Positions 22,362 through 35,400 of a DNA stretch of 64,000 nt are shown in pieces. A model generated the notes under the pieces. The model was not told where the DNA came from. It was given only the letters and a program-made list of their open reading frames with translations, and did no database searches. A program made the position numbers and the translations under genes. The stretch comes from Tetradesmus obliquus (lineage: Eukaryota; Chlorophyta; Chlorophyceae; Sphaeropleales; Scenedesmaceae), in the NCBI GenBank assembly GCA_030272155.1, contig CP126197.1, forward strand, positions 4,332,001 through 4,396,000, given 5' to 3'. Numbering within the stretch: position 1 is the first letter of the stretch; each line of letters begins with the position of its first letter.

Positions 22362-25007
22362 TGTGGCGGCTGGGGTCTGTGCTACTGGGGGTCTGTGCTA
22401 GTGCTGCACTCCCTGCTGATGCTGCAGCCGCAGCAGCAGGCGCAGCAGCAGAAGCGCGCTGTAGGCAGGCGAACACATATGGTGGGTTGGGTGGGACGAC
22501 TGGAATGAAGGCTCGGTTATTCTGGGATTTTTGTGTGTGTTGCATGCAGCAGTCCCTGCTAGCCAGGCAGCAGGCAGTTGCTGCTTCTGTGCAACGCTCA
22601 TCAACATGCAACTCCCTGGTGGTGAAGCTGTGGTAGCAGCCCTCAGCAGCTTCAAGCGGAGGTATGCTGCAGTGTACCGCACAGCAGTGGCGCTATGTGC
22701 ATGTGAAGTGCAACACCCTCACTGCAGGCATTTATTGTGCGGTGGCAGGGGAATGAGCTGTTCTTTTGGTGGCTGATGGCGAGCCTTCTTGGCGGCTTGG
22801 CATCTATTAGAGTGGCGCTACGTGCTTCTAGGCTTTTGTGTGCATCGGCCAGCATGTGCGAATGTCTGCGGATGTCGGGAGTTGTCTGCCACAGCTGCAG
22901 GGCTGTGCGGCGCATGAGTGGTAGATGGGCGCATATAGCAGGTGTGTGGAGTACGGCCGTTATCATGTTGCTGGTGGCGCTAGCATGCTTTTTCCTCGTT
23001 GATGCTCTGTGTGTGTTTGTGCGGCTAGCAAGAACCAGGCATAGGAGGGGAGCAGAGCAGTAGCCCTGCATATGCCGAGTCTGCAGCCGCCTGTAGCTAG
23101 TTTGGTTGTGCGATGGTGCACAGCTATCCTGGCGAGGGAAGTTGCAGCGGCTGTCATGGCATCTGCGGCAGGCGATACGTGTGTCGAAGGGGCACAGTTT
23201 CTGCTCCCACCCTTGCAGCTTGGGTGGTGGCAACTATTGCCTCAAAGTGTTCAGCGTGTACAAGTAACATGGTTCGGCCTGTCTTGTTTTGTGTGTCGGC
23301 ACTGTTGTGCGCTGTCGCCTGCCTGTTTGTAGCTGTAGGCCCACGGGCTCAGCTGTGAAAGGCGCCGTGCCGCAGTCATGGCCGCAGCAATTGTATGCGT
23401 GCTGCATTGTGTGCTGCAGTGTGTGAGGGAAGCAGGTGCCTCCACTGCTGGTTCTTGCACCCGCGCCTGTACTGCAGTGCCAGGGCACACTTTTGGCTGG
23501 TACAAGTACACTGATGTTTGGGGCTGCTATTGATGCGCCCCTGCTGCAGCATTGCAAACCCTACCTCTGCCTGCAATGCTGCACTGCTGCTGAACTGACT
23601 TCCTTCTCATATGCTACGCTGTGTACACACGTGGGTTGCGGGAGTGTGAGCCTAGTCGCCGCCAGCAGCACGACTGATTAGTGTCGCGCAGCACACGTTC
23701 AGTAGCACTGTGTACTGTATCCAGAGCTGCGCCTGGCATGCATGGCGCAGCGCGCCTGCGGTATTAGGGGTATCTGTTTGTCTGTCTGGATTCTCTTCGC
23801 TCTCTCTGCGGGCAGGCTTTGCCACTTCAGGTGTGCTGTGATCAGTGTGTTGAATCAATCCACCAGCGCACCCGCAGCTACAGCTTCTGCGGGTGCCGCT
23901 TGCAAGTGCAGCTGTTCACACAGCCAGCAGGCAAAATGCCAGCCCTGGTTTGGTTGCCAGCTCTTACTCACTCTCTCTTGGTATGCGTGTAGGAATGAAT
24001 GTAGGTATGGGGGAGGCAGGTCTGCGTGCTTTTAAAGTGCTTTACTCATGTTGCGTCTGCAATCAAGCGAGGCTCCTTAGACCGGCGTCAGTTAGCAGTA
24101 TTGGTGTTTTGCCGTGCAGGCCCTGCAAATGGGCGCGCAGTTTGTTGTATCATCCTACAGTGTTTGCTGGCAGCCAGTGGCGGCCTAGGCTGGCGGTCTG
24201 TGTTGTACCTGTTTGCTCCTCTTTGTTGTGCTTTGCTGCTGTGACCCCAGCCATCCTTTGTCATGTGCGACGCACCACCGCATTCACCGGGCTGTTTTCT
24301 ATTGCCTGCTGGTTTTACGTTCCGTAGTGGCATGGCTCACTTGCAGCACGGGCGTCCAGGTCGTTGCCTCTATCAGCCGTTGCATATCAAGTAGCACTGA
24401 CATTGGCTGCTTTGGTTGAAAGTAGAGGAACAGGCTGTCTAGGCTTTGGCACCAGCTTTGTGCGGCCCCAAGCTATCGATGTATCCAACATTGTCATGTC
24501 TTTTGGTGGCAGTACTTTGTCATGTGTGGCAGCATCTCCTTTGCTGACTGTGCACCTGGGTCCGCTGTGCTTGTCATTCGTGGTCACAGTGTGCTGCTGG
24601 GTGTGGTTCTTGGGCTTTGGCTGTCTCTCACACTGAGCAGCAGCCGCACAAGGCAGCATGCAGTCGCCGGTGCCATGCTGCTGTCTTATTGTCTTGCGCT
24701 GGCTTTGCTGGCGCTAGTCATGCTTTGCGCTGACAACCACAGTGCTATGATACCTTCTGACACAGTAACATTTCAACATCGAGACAACAGACCATGCAAC
24801 CCTCGCATTCCCACCTGTGACAAGCACTGCTTGACAGGCATCGCACTACGGTGCTAGTGGCACCAGACGACGGCGCCAGCTGTTACACAAATGCCTGCAA
24901 GCCTTGCACAGTTCAAGGCGCTGGGCCGTTGTTATCTTTGTGACAATCAAACCACAATAAAACCTAGTCATCCAAAACAGCCTGATCATGCAAACGACAG
25001 GGCGTCA
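22362..25007. other. Long convergent 3' region, no gene seen
   Basis: 2.6 kb without a recognisable coding exon on either strand. It is strongly G/T-rich on the + strand to about 24730, then A/C-rich. This suggests an unusually long 3' UTR of the zinc-finger gene (up to about 2.4 kb) meeting the short adenosine deaminase 3' UTR. Minus-strand TGTAA at 24883-24887 is the likely deaminase poly(A) signal. I found no + strand TGTAA here, so a separate non-coding transcript is also possible. Confidence 0.4.
24883..24887 (-). terminator. Candidate TGTAA poly(A) signal, adenosine deaminase
   Basis: Minus-strand TGTAA about 120 nt after the deaminase stop codon. Confidence 0.5.
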
Positions 25008-28000
25008 TCATGGCAGCAGCTTGCGCATGTCGTAGAAAGGCGCCCCTTTGCTGAGCCACTCTGCTTCAAAGGCAGCAAGGTCATCCTGCACCTTGCTGTA
25101 TATGCGCGCCTTGAGCTGCGGCTCCTTGATGAATGAGTAGCGGATGCTGTTCAGCACCATGGCCTTGATGTCAGCATACCTGCAGCAGCAGCAGCAGCAG
25201 CAGCACAATGGCAGGCGAAGAGCAGGAGGGGCTGAGGAGGCAGCGGCAGCTACGGGGCGTTGCTGCTGGCGGCTGCCGGCCTGCTGAAATGCATGCCACC
25301 TCTAGGATGCGCTGAGCTGCAAATTTGTATCGAGCACAATCACGTGATCACGTGAGTGCACTGGGTTCATTTGAACACGTTTAAATGTTAACACAACAGA
25401 GTACATTGCAACGAGCAAGCTCACCTGACATTGTCATACTTGTAGGCAAGTGTCATAAACTGCTCAGTCTGGCTGGTGCGCAGAATGCCCGGGTCATCAC
25501 TGGACAGGACCATCTGGCAGTGCAAGGAAGCACAGCAGCACAATGTGAGAGGATAGTGACATATGGAGAGGCAAGGCAGCGCAGCAGCACAATGAAAGAC
25601 GATAGTCTGATGCACTAGGGTTTAGGTTCGTTTTACGGCTGTAACCCAGTGGGTTCAGGTTTTTATACCCAGTGCGCAGGTCGTGCAGTCAACTTTGAAT
25701 CACATGCATGGCAGCACAGATATCTACACCCCCATGTACGGCCTGCTGCAGCAACTATTAATGAGCCCCTATGAGCCTCTCGTTGGCACCTGACGGGGGG
25801 TTCCCACTCCTCGTTAGGGTGGAGCATGTAATGCAATGTAATGTACTGATGAGTTCAACACTGGCCAGCCAGCCAGCTGCAGCTCACCGGCACGCCTGCT
25901 GCAAAGTACAGAGGGAAGGAGTGCCTGTCACCCTCACTCTGTGGCAAGACAAACTCGTTGCTTGTCAGCAGCACCTCCAGTGCCACCTGGCAGCAGCACA
26001 GCAAGTGATGTGTTATGCTGTGTTATATAGAATGACAGTTGTCTTATGCACACGGGGTTCTGGCTATCTGAGTGGCTGCAGTAGTGCCAGAAGGCAGCTA
26101 GCAGAGGCAGGGGGTCCGTCAACACAGCCGTGCGCCAACACGGATGGGGGGTAAGTGACGATCACTAGTGGCTGTGGATTTGCGACAACATGCTATCGGG
26201 CTCACACAATCTAAGATGGTATCTAAGATGGCATCTAGATGGTATCTAGATGGTATCTAGATGGCATCTACGATAGTGCCAGGACCCACATGTAACTATC
26301 CTCTCTCGCTAGTGCACAGTGCTGCCAGCCAATCAGACCGGCCTTTGCATGCCGCTTGCATCATGTGCTCTCTGTGTTGCTATGCGAAATGGCATCACTG
26401 TCTTAAGCTTGCACAGTGTGCTGCTGCATCCTAGAGGCGGCCTGCATTTCAGCAGGCCGGCAGTGTGCTGCTGCATCACAGCAATGTCTGTTATGGCACC
26501 GAGTGGCCTAGCAGTTTTAGAAACAAAATAAACCTCTATAAACCTAAGAGCCTGGCAACACCCACCCCATGCTTCAGCATGAACTTCAGGGTGCCTTCCA
26601 CATCATCTTCAAAAGGCAAGTCCTCGCCATGACCAATCCTGGGATGGACAACAGCAGGTGTTTCGATATCACTGTTGTTTGAATGGTTCCAGAAGTATTT
26701 CAAATGGAATATGTCGAGCGATGCAGCCACAGCAGTGCTTGTGCTACAGGCGCAGCAGCATACTCAAAGACGCGGTTTGAAAGGTCAAATTGAAAATAAT
26801 TTGAATCGGAGCCTCCTGCAAGCTTGCCAACTGTGTAGCGCTAAGCTGCGCTGCCCTTGCAAAGCGCGCAGCGCTAAGCTGTGCTGCAGCTGCATACTTG
26901 GCTGTTGCTCATCCTGCAGATCCTGCCGCAGAGGGTCCTTGCTGCGCAGCTGGTTCTGATTGTGGTTGAGCTCTGTCTGGCTGGAGCTGGCTTCCTGCAG
27001 AAGCTGTAGCTGCTGCTGCTGCTGCTGCAGGGAGGCTGTCTGCCAAGCCTGGTTCTTGTTGTGCTGCTGTGCTTCAGCTGTTGCTCCAGCAGCTGCTGCA
27101 GTGTCCTCTCAAGCTCAGTCAGCAAAACAAGCATGAAGGCACCTACCTGTGTGCCATTGCCACAGTCACAGAGTCCTTCACATGGTGTGTCAGGTCCTGG
27201 GGTTCCGCCAGATCTGGCGTCATTTCACCGGCATGCAACGCCACACGCACTGCGGGGTACTTCTGTCGCAGGTAGCGCACCTGCAGCATGCACAACAGCA
27301 GTGACAGGCAGGCAGCGCCGTGTGTAGCAGCAGGTACAGGCAGCACAGAGCATTCATAGCCGCAGTGACAGGCATCACAGTGTTGCAGCACGGGGCAATC
27401 AAAAAGAGGCGTCATCGTCATCATCACACGCGCACAGAAGTCCCACCCACCCAATGAACGAATGAATGAGCTGCGCGTGGTGTGTTCACACTGAACACCC
27501 GTAAGTTAAGGAAGGGGACGTGTGTGGCGATGAGGATACCTCATGCGGATATGTTACGCGCCTCCACGCTCCTAAACCCACCCACCCACCATCTGCATGT
27601 GCAGCCAGAAGTCCCGCAGTGCCGTCACATCCGTCTCCGCCCCCACCAGGTTCACGCCCACCACCAGGGGGCTTGCCTGGCTCGCCATGAAGGAGACGGC
27701 AAGGCCCCCAAACACATACAGCGGCGGCAGCACGCGCGCGCCGTACGCGAGATACCTGCAGCAGCAGCGGCAGCAGCAGCAGCAGCAGAACTTTTACATG
27801 TGAAGATCCTGACATTCTTGCTGCTGCATCCTTTTAAGGTATTTGGGCTGATTGTAGAAGCGTGTTGTTCTTCTCAATCCACACAGGTAGACTGCTGGAA
27901 GGCCGACTGTATGTGCATGTGCAATGTGCAACGCTGGCAGCTGCGCCGGCAGCAGCAGCAGCAGCAGCAGCAGCGCGCGCACCTCATGGTGAAGTTGGCA

Positions 28001-28441
28001 TCATCAAACCCAGAGCCCACCAGCTCCACATTCTTCACATACTTGTCTGTGATGTCCTTCCATGTCGCTGCGTCCACTGTTTGAAACACCTCGCCTAGCA
28101 GATGCGCTGCTGCTGTTGCATTGCGAGCCTCCTGTACTGCCAACAGCTGTGCTTCAAGGCTGGCATCAAACCTGGGGCCTCTGCAGAACACAAAGACAGC
28201 AGCAGCAAAAACAGATTGTGAGCAGCAGTTCAACACAGAGAATGTGTTGCGCCTGCTTCTACTGTGGGTGTTCCATGCAGTGCGGCAGGTGTGGCAGTCA
28301 CCAATTTGCCAGGCAGCTTGGCATGTACTGCCATACGACAAGTTCAGCAAGTGCTGCAACACAATGAGTACACGACATGCCAGATGCACATCATGCAGCG
28401 CAAACATGGCTGCTTTGGGGCGACTAGGCCGCTGCCGCCGC

Positions 28442-28490
<49 letters not shown>

Positions 28491-30797
28491 GCCAACACAG
28501 CACCATCACCTCATGCCACAGCAAGGCCACAAAAGATCTGCAGACCCCGCCTTGGTGCCAGCAGCAGCCCGGCAGCCGGCACCACCGCACTTCACACATT
28601 TGTTGGTAAAGCTGCTTGTAACGCTCACTTGGGTCCAGTCAGCATGACCTCCATGTAGGCAATGTTCTGGCCCACTGCATTGTCTTTTGTCCACTGCAGC
28701 ATCTTGCGGACATCAACATCCTGCAGCAGCACAGCACACATAAACCTGTTTGTTTGTCATAATCATAGCAGGATAGATTTGACGCCCACCTCATCCGACT
28801 ACTCTCATCTGCTTTACATGCTGAAACTCTGGAAACTCCATGTTACCAGCACACATGCATGCGCGACACATGCGCTGGGGGACCTTGGGCAGGGGGTCTC
28901 CTGGCCCAGCAATGCTTGAAGGTGCGCAGATTTGCCTGTTTCATGTTAGACTGCCCATCTTGACATGCACCCGTGTCATCAGCCTGCAGCAACTAAGTGC
29001 ACTGTCGCCATCAGCCCAGCCACCTCGAGTACTGCGTAGACATGGACAGAGCAATCACACTTCATCTGAGAAGCCATCGCTTGGAGTCAGTGCTTCTCTA
29101 ATGCATTTACATCGCCCAGCCAGCCGTGCATTTGCTCACCCTGGCTGGTGCTGCCCCTGCCTACTTGCAGAAGCGTACTACAGAGCTAATAAGCACGGCC
29201 CGTGGCTGAGAGGAAAACAAAACTCATGCGGCGGCAGTTGTGTGGCATTGTGCCGCAAACGCATGCACGTAGTATCTAAACAGCAGTGTCATATCTAGTA
29301 GCTACACCCGCACACACCTTTGCAGCGCTGAACTTCCCAAATGTTTTGAAGAAGTGGTCAGCTGGCGTCTCGCGCCGTTCCGGAATGTAGTTGTAGATGC
29401 TCCACTCCTCCAGCAACTGATTCCTGACAGCTGGGAAGGAGCCGTTGCTCACGTATGCTTGCAGGGGAGTCCAGTCACAGCTGTCCATGGGTTTAGGGCT
29501 TGCAGGCTTTACAGTGGATGTGGCTGGGCACAGCAGCAGGTTGCCCGCCACTGCCTGCTGTATTAGAAGCTCAGTGGCGATGCCGCCGCTGCAGCAACAC
29601 ACAGCAAAGCACAGCACAGCACACACAGAGCAGCATTGCTGTCAAGCTGCGGGCTGCACTGTAGCTTTGCAGGCTTATGCACTTGTCGCCTGCATGGTCT
29701 CAAGGGCTCACTGACAGATGTCTTACAGGTTACAGGCCATGTATCCTTCAGGTTTCTTGTGAAGGTGCAGGGAAGTTAGTTGCCGGGCACTGCCCGGATG
29801 ATGCGCTTGTGTAATGCTGTGCTCGCGTCAACTGCGACAGTCAGTGCTGAACCTGCCAGCTCCCGCCTGCCTTCATGCCCCAGCTTGCTTTAACTTTGTT
29901 GTGGATGCACTGCAGGTGATGGTGTCGCAGCACGGCGTGTGCACAAGTATGCTGGTGTTGTATGCAAACTCTCTGTCAACAACTGGTAAGCTAGCCCAGA
30001 CTCTGGCTGAGATGCTGCGAGTGAAAGCCTGTCACATGCACCCGGGGTAGGTTAAACAATGTGTCGAGCCTTGGAAGCAGCAGTGCTTCTGTGCCAACAT
30101 TGCGGGCGCCTGCTGCAGCAACTATGGCACGTGCATTGCGGCAGCAGCAACCTGGGCAGGTAACCCTGTGGAGGTGCAGGCAGCAATGACGCCACCCGTG
30201 CCTGTGTTGCTGCTGGTGCTGGTGCTGGTGCTGGTGCTGGTGCTGGTGCTGGTGCTGGTGCTGCTGCTGGTGCTGGTGCTGGTGCTGGTGCTGGTGCTGG
30301 TGCTGGTGCTGGTGCTGGTGCTGCTGCTGCTGCTGCTGCTGCTGCTACAGTTGCACCAACCTGTAGTGATAATGCAGTTCTGCTCCTTTTGGAAACCTGT
30401 CAAGGCAAATGACGGCTTATGAGCAGCGTACCTCCAATGTGCAAGTGGCAGATGACAGCAGCATGCTGCAGCACATGCACGACATCCACAGACAGATTGC
30501 TGCGCCCCTAGCTACTTGTGTTGCGGCAAGCCATTCTCACGTCTTGAAGAAAGCACTCAAAGCGCCTCTGCTGTTGCGAATCCTCTCAAACGAGGCATCC
30601 ATAGCATCACTGGACGACTGAGCCTGGGCGACTGTTCCGGCATTTCCGTCGGCCGCTGCTGTGCTTACGGAAGACGGTTGACTAGCTTTCGGCGCAAATC
30701 CGGGAAGAACGAACTTGCTTGTTCCGGCTCGTGCACCCACAAGCAAGGCACACAACAGCACTGCCAGGAGCGACATGGCGCGTGGACTGGCAAGCAT
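25008..30797 (-). CDS. Secreted adenosine deaminase family protein
   Basis: The exons are 30797-30541, 30396-30361, 29588-29318, 28720-28629, 28180-27983, 27755-27590, 27280-27147, 26638-26566, 25986-25888, 25513-25425 and 25179-25008, 528 residues, all phases consistent. An N-terminal signal peptide (MSLLAVLLCALLVGARA) points to the secretory pathway. Catalytic motifs in order are FPKGAELHYHY (zinc HxH, about 94-96) on a 36-nt exon, HAGE at about 356, RIGHGE at about 385 and SSDDPG at about 446. These match the adenosine deaminase fold, which hydrolyses adenosine to inosine and ammonia. Length and signal peptide resemble the long ADGF/bacterial 'adenosine deaminase family' type rather than cytosolic ADA. 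ATG 30776 is an alternative start. Extracellular purine nitrogen scavenging is an inference. No junction copies were noticed in its introns. Confidence 0.92.
26210..26276. repeat. ATCTAGATGGT minisatellite
   Basis: About five degenerate units of 13-14 nt (ATCTAAGATGGT / ATCTAGATGGT) in a deaminase intron. Confidence 0.85.
28441..28491 (+). repeat. CTG tract (CAG in the transcript)
   Basis: About 16 CTG units in a deaminase intron. The transcript strand reads CAG, an exception to the CTG-in-sense pattern. Confidence 0.85.
30198..30351 (+). repeat. CTGGTG hexanucleotide repeat grading into CTG
   Basis: Roughly 150 nt of CTGGTG units interrupted once by CTGCTG and ending in a CTG run. It is intronic, 10 nt downstream (in the transcript sense) of the 36-nt catalytic microexon of the deaminase. 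Confidence 0.9.
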
Positions 30798-32426
30798 GCA
30801 TGTGCTGTACGTGCACGGTTCAAGGGCAAGTAGTCTTTGCAAGTATGATAGCGAGGTGTCGCACAGAGCAAGCGCCACAGTGACACAGCATGTTACTCGG
30901 TACCTGCAGTGTGAGTGTCACCGGCGATGTCCTTCTGCGGACTTCAAGTGACTATGTGCACTGCAGTGTTCCAGATCATCTTTGATACGTGAATCTGCGC
31001 CCGGGTGTACCTGAGGATCCGTGGCAGCAGCAGCAGCAGCAGCAGCAGCAAACGTGCAGCCAGCTAGCACTGTGACATGGCACGCGCCCAGCAAGGTCTG
31101 CAAACAATCAATAAATCTCCGCAGGGTGCTGTGTTAAGAGTTTTAACGTGCATGCAGGTCACACTTTACGGGGGCTGTCTCCGGCTTGAAAGCTTCCAAG
31201 GTGTACATGAGAGCAGGACTGCTGAGAAGGCATGCCGCTGTGCAACACAATCGCCGCCCTGACAGGGCAGTGCCAAATCCATGTGTTGGCAGTGCCGTAT
31301 CCATGTGTTCAAGATGCGTGCTCTGTGTAAATTCGAACGAATATTTGACTGACGTATACCAGGATCCTCCAGATCTCCAAGAAACTGTGTGGAGATTGTG
31401 ATCGTTACAAGCCGGCGTCCAACTCTGCTGCGCCGGAAATGAACTAGTTCCACGCACCACCCTCGTCCAGAGCCCAGTATGTACAGAAACTGCTGCACCC
31501 CAAAAGCAAGCAACCCAAAACAACAACACCCAAGGTGTGAGGACGGCACGTGAAAAAGGCAGCACAACACAGTGTCAGCAAGCTATGCCAGCATGCAGAG
31601 GCACAAACAGCTTGCATGCATTGCCTGCTTTTCTGCGGTGGCGCAATGGACGTGCACAGTCACAGCACCTGAGGGCTTCCACCAATCGTACACGTGCACG
31701 GTGTAAGCGAATCAGTATCATGTGAAAGAGTCTGAACACATCAGCGGGCACCCAAACCAAAAATGAAATGTGTTGCTTTCAAGGACCTGCTGCTGCCACA
31801 CACCCTCAACTGCAGTGGCTCCTTCCTGACCGCATCGTTCACACACAGCCTGTCGAAACCTGCCTACTAAGCATAATAAAGTTTCCTCATTCACCTGCCA
31901 CAAACATACTGCTGTCGCCAGCGCTGCACAAAGCCACGGCACAGCACCCCGTCAAACCACAGCACAGCAACACGCCGCGACGTGGCACTCCCATTGCAGG
32001 CCACAGCAGACTTCCAGCAACGCCATAGCTGCCATGGCCACATACAGCTCAAAAGTCACGGCATGCAGCACAGGGACTGCAGCACACCCACACCCACACA
32101 GCAGCGCCGCAGCCGACAGCAGACCATCTAGTCTCGTGCAGCGCTGCGCAGTGAGTGCGGCCGCTACCCAACACACCACAAAGCGAAAAACACACCGGTG
32201 GTATCACCCTGGCATTTTGCATCCCACATCCCACCAGCAGCCACAACACCAGCAATAACCACCCGGTGGCTGACACTGCATGTGCATGTGCCCACGCAGC
32301 ACCCGGCACCTTTCCAACACCGCACAGCCCACCAGCTGACAACAAAGCACCCACGCAGCACGCCTCTGATCTGATCTGATCGACACTCGCCATTCCACCA
32401 ATAGGATGCATACAAATGCACACCCA
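30798..32426. other. Deaminase upstream region and 3' flank of giant gene
   Basis: No coding exon was recognised. The + strand is A/C-rich over 31450-32400 (G/T-rich in the sense of the giant minus-strand gene), fitting a long 3' UTR. Minus-strand TGTAA at 31405-31409 is a poly(A) candidate 1.0 kb past that gene's stop. The remaining ~600 nt would hold the deaminase promoter. A CAG tract lies at 31023-31050. Confidence 0.4.
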
Positions 32427-35400
32427 TCAGTCGATCAGGCCAGCCATCATCTCCTTGGCAAGCTTGCTCATCTGCGCATCCACAGCGCCAGGAGCACTCA
32501 TCGGGCTCGTGCCAAGCACCAGCTCAGCAACATTCGCTGATGTTGTCGCTGCTGCCACCTCCACCTCAAGCTCCTGGCTGCGGCTGTAGCTGTGCACGCT
32601 GCTGCTGCCGCCGCCTGCTGCGCTGCCACTGCCGCCAAAAGCAGCAGCCGCAGCAGCAGACAGATTTGGATGCGAGGAAGAGGTGAGAGGGCTTGGCCAC
32701 AGCGCACGCATGCTAGCCGCAACACTGCTGGCTGCGCTGCCAGCTGTCGCTGCCAGCGGCGCCCACACGCTGCTGCTGCCGCCAAAGACACCGAGGCCTG
32801 CGGTGGTAGGGATGCTGCTGGGTGAAGGAGTGCCTGCACCTGCAGCGCTGACAGCTGGCATGCCGACTGTCGTAGCTGGCTGCAGGAAGGCACCTGGCAC
32901 GCCCATGCCTGCTGCTGCTGCTGCCGAGGTGCTGCTGCTGGGTGGGGTGGTGGTGTAGTCTTCTGCTGAGAAGCCGGGAGGCAGCTGGTCATCATCAATG
33001 TTGAGGGTGAGGCCCCTGCTGCGCCCCTGCTGCTGCTGGTTGCCGTACATGCTGTCAAAGCCAGGAGGCACACCGCGGCCGCCGCGCGTGGCAAACCGCT
33101 GCATACCGCCATTCGCCGCCGCCGCTGCTGCTGCTGCGTGGTGCAGGTGGTGCTCAGGCACGCTGCTGTAGCTGTTGCGCAGGCTGGCTGCTGCCAGCTC
33201 AGCAGCAACATACGCATCCATGCTGCTGCCGTGGCCGTGGTTTAAGCTGAGGGGTGCGGAACCGCCGGCCGATCCAATGCTGCCATACCTGGCAGCCTCT
33301 CCAGGTCCCGCTGCTGACAGCAGCTCCAGCAGCTGCTGCTGCTGGTGCATCGGCAAGCCGTACTGCTGCTGCTGCTGCTGGGGTGAAAGCGCAGGTCCCA
33401 TGCCGTCTAGCTGCTGGAAGTGGTGGTGGTTGGGGCTGGTCAAACCTTGGTCAAACCCTGGGCCGCCGAGCAGCCCCTGATCTGCGCTGCGGTAGCCCAA
33501 CAGGCCGCCCTGCTGCTGCTGCTGCTGGTAATCCAGGCTTGCAGGGTCCATTCCGGCATCATTACCTGCCCCATAGCTGCCGTGGCTGCTGAGCAGTAGG
33601 CCGCTGCTGATCGGCAGATCGCCCAGCAGGCCTCCGGCGCCACCAACTGGTGACGGCCCGCGTGCTGGCAACCCGCCGAATGCAGCAGACGCACTGCCAT
33701 AGTCGCCGTGTGCAGGTGAGCTGACATTGCCATACGCGCCGCCGCCAAACATGCCTGCCTGCTGGTGGTACTGCTGGGCCTGCTGCTGCTGGTACGCATT
33801 ACCCTGCTGCGCTGCTGCTGCCTTCCCAGCCTGCGACAGCATGGCCGGGTTAGGGTTGTAGGGTGCTGCCTTTGGGTTCAGCTTCTTGCTGGGCGTCGTG
33901 GCTGCTGCTGCTGATCCTGAGGGCGGCCTGCCGCCGCTGCTGCTGCTGCTGCCGTCCTCAGACATAGCTGCATGCCGGGAGCCCCACACAGACTGAGCAC
34001 CGTGCCGCTGCTGCTTCTTGTGCTGCCCGCCTGCTCCCCCATAATGAACGGCTGCTGCCACGCGAGCGCCTGCTGTCAGGCCAGCAGCAGCAACCGCGGG
34101 CGGCGTCACTGGAGGAGTGACGCCAGCAGCAGCTGCTGCAAGGCCACGCTGCTGCTTCGTTTGCTGTGCTGGAGATACGCCAGATGCCGCATTGGCTGCT
34201 GCTTCTGCCTCTGCAGCTGCGGCAGCTGCGGCTGCTGCAGCTGCTTTGTTGGCTTTGGCCTGCTTCGCTGCTGCTGCTCTCGCAGCTGCTTCCTCCAGGA
34301 GAGATGCCTGCTTGGCAACAATGGCAGCAGCTGCATCTGCATTCTCAGGCTTGCTGCAGACGCTGGTGCTGTCAGCTGCTGCTTTGCTGCCCTTGCTGCT
34401 GCTGCTGCTGCTGAGGCTCTGTGCAGCCCTGGCAGCTGCCTGCTGCAGCTGGCTAACCCCTTTGCCCTTGCGCTTGCTGCCGCTGCTGGCCTGCTGCTGC
34501 TTCTGCTGCTGCTGCTGTTGCGCAGGTGGAGATGCTCGTGCTGCTGCTGCTGCTGCTGGTGGTGGGGACAGAGGTGAGGTGGCGGTGTCTCCAGTGCTGT
34601 ACACATCTTCCACACTGGATCCAGAAGGCTCGGTTGAGATGGGATGCGAGCTTACGCTGCGGCTGGTGCCACCAGCAGCTGCTGCTGCTGCTGCCTTGGT
34701 GCCGGCTGCCGACATGTCAGACATGCTGCTGCTTCTGCTGGTGGTACCGCTGGCGCCGGCCTTGCTGCCGCTGCCCGGCTGCTGCTGGCGCTGCCGCTTT
34801 GAGGCGTCTTTGGATGCAGGTGTAGCTACTGTTGAAGACAGGATGGGGCTGCCTGCTGCTGCTTCAGCGCTTGCTGTTGCTTCCGCACTTGCACTCGCTG
34901 CAGCTGCTGCTGTTGCCATGCCGACACCAGTAGATGATGCACGAGACAGGCTGCAACTGGAAGCTCTGCTGGGCGAAGCAGCGCCTGCGTCAGCAGCATC
35001 AGCTGCTGCAGCTGCAGTGCCGGAGGGGTGCGCTGCAAGACCGAACAGCTGCAGCAGCACACGCTGCAGCTTCCCAATCTTGCTGCTCATGTCATGGCTG
35101 ATGTCGGCATCTGCCCCGCTGTCTCCAGCATCACTCGCGCGCTGCATGTACTGCTGGTGCTGCTGCTGGCCAGCCCCGGCCGCCACTCCTGCTGCTGCCG
35201 CTGCATCCTTCTTAGCTGCAGCAGCCTTGCGGCCTTTGCGTGCCTCTTCCTTCTTTAGTGCTTTGAGCCGTGCCTTCTCTGCAGCTGCCTTTTGCTGGTC
35301 CTTCTTGCGCCGCTTATCTAGCATGACACGTGCGCGCTGCAGCAGTCCCGCCTCGCCTAGATCTGCTGCTTCTGCCTCTGCAAGCGCAGCCTCAAGGCGG

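Noticed and set aside
29915-29986. Exon-like + strand segment with acceptor and donor
   Set aside because: It sits in a deaminase intron on the opposite strand, no neighbouring exon continues it, and it has no family resemblance.
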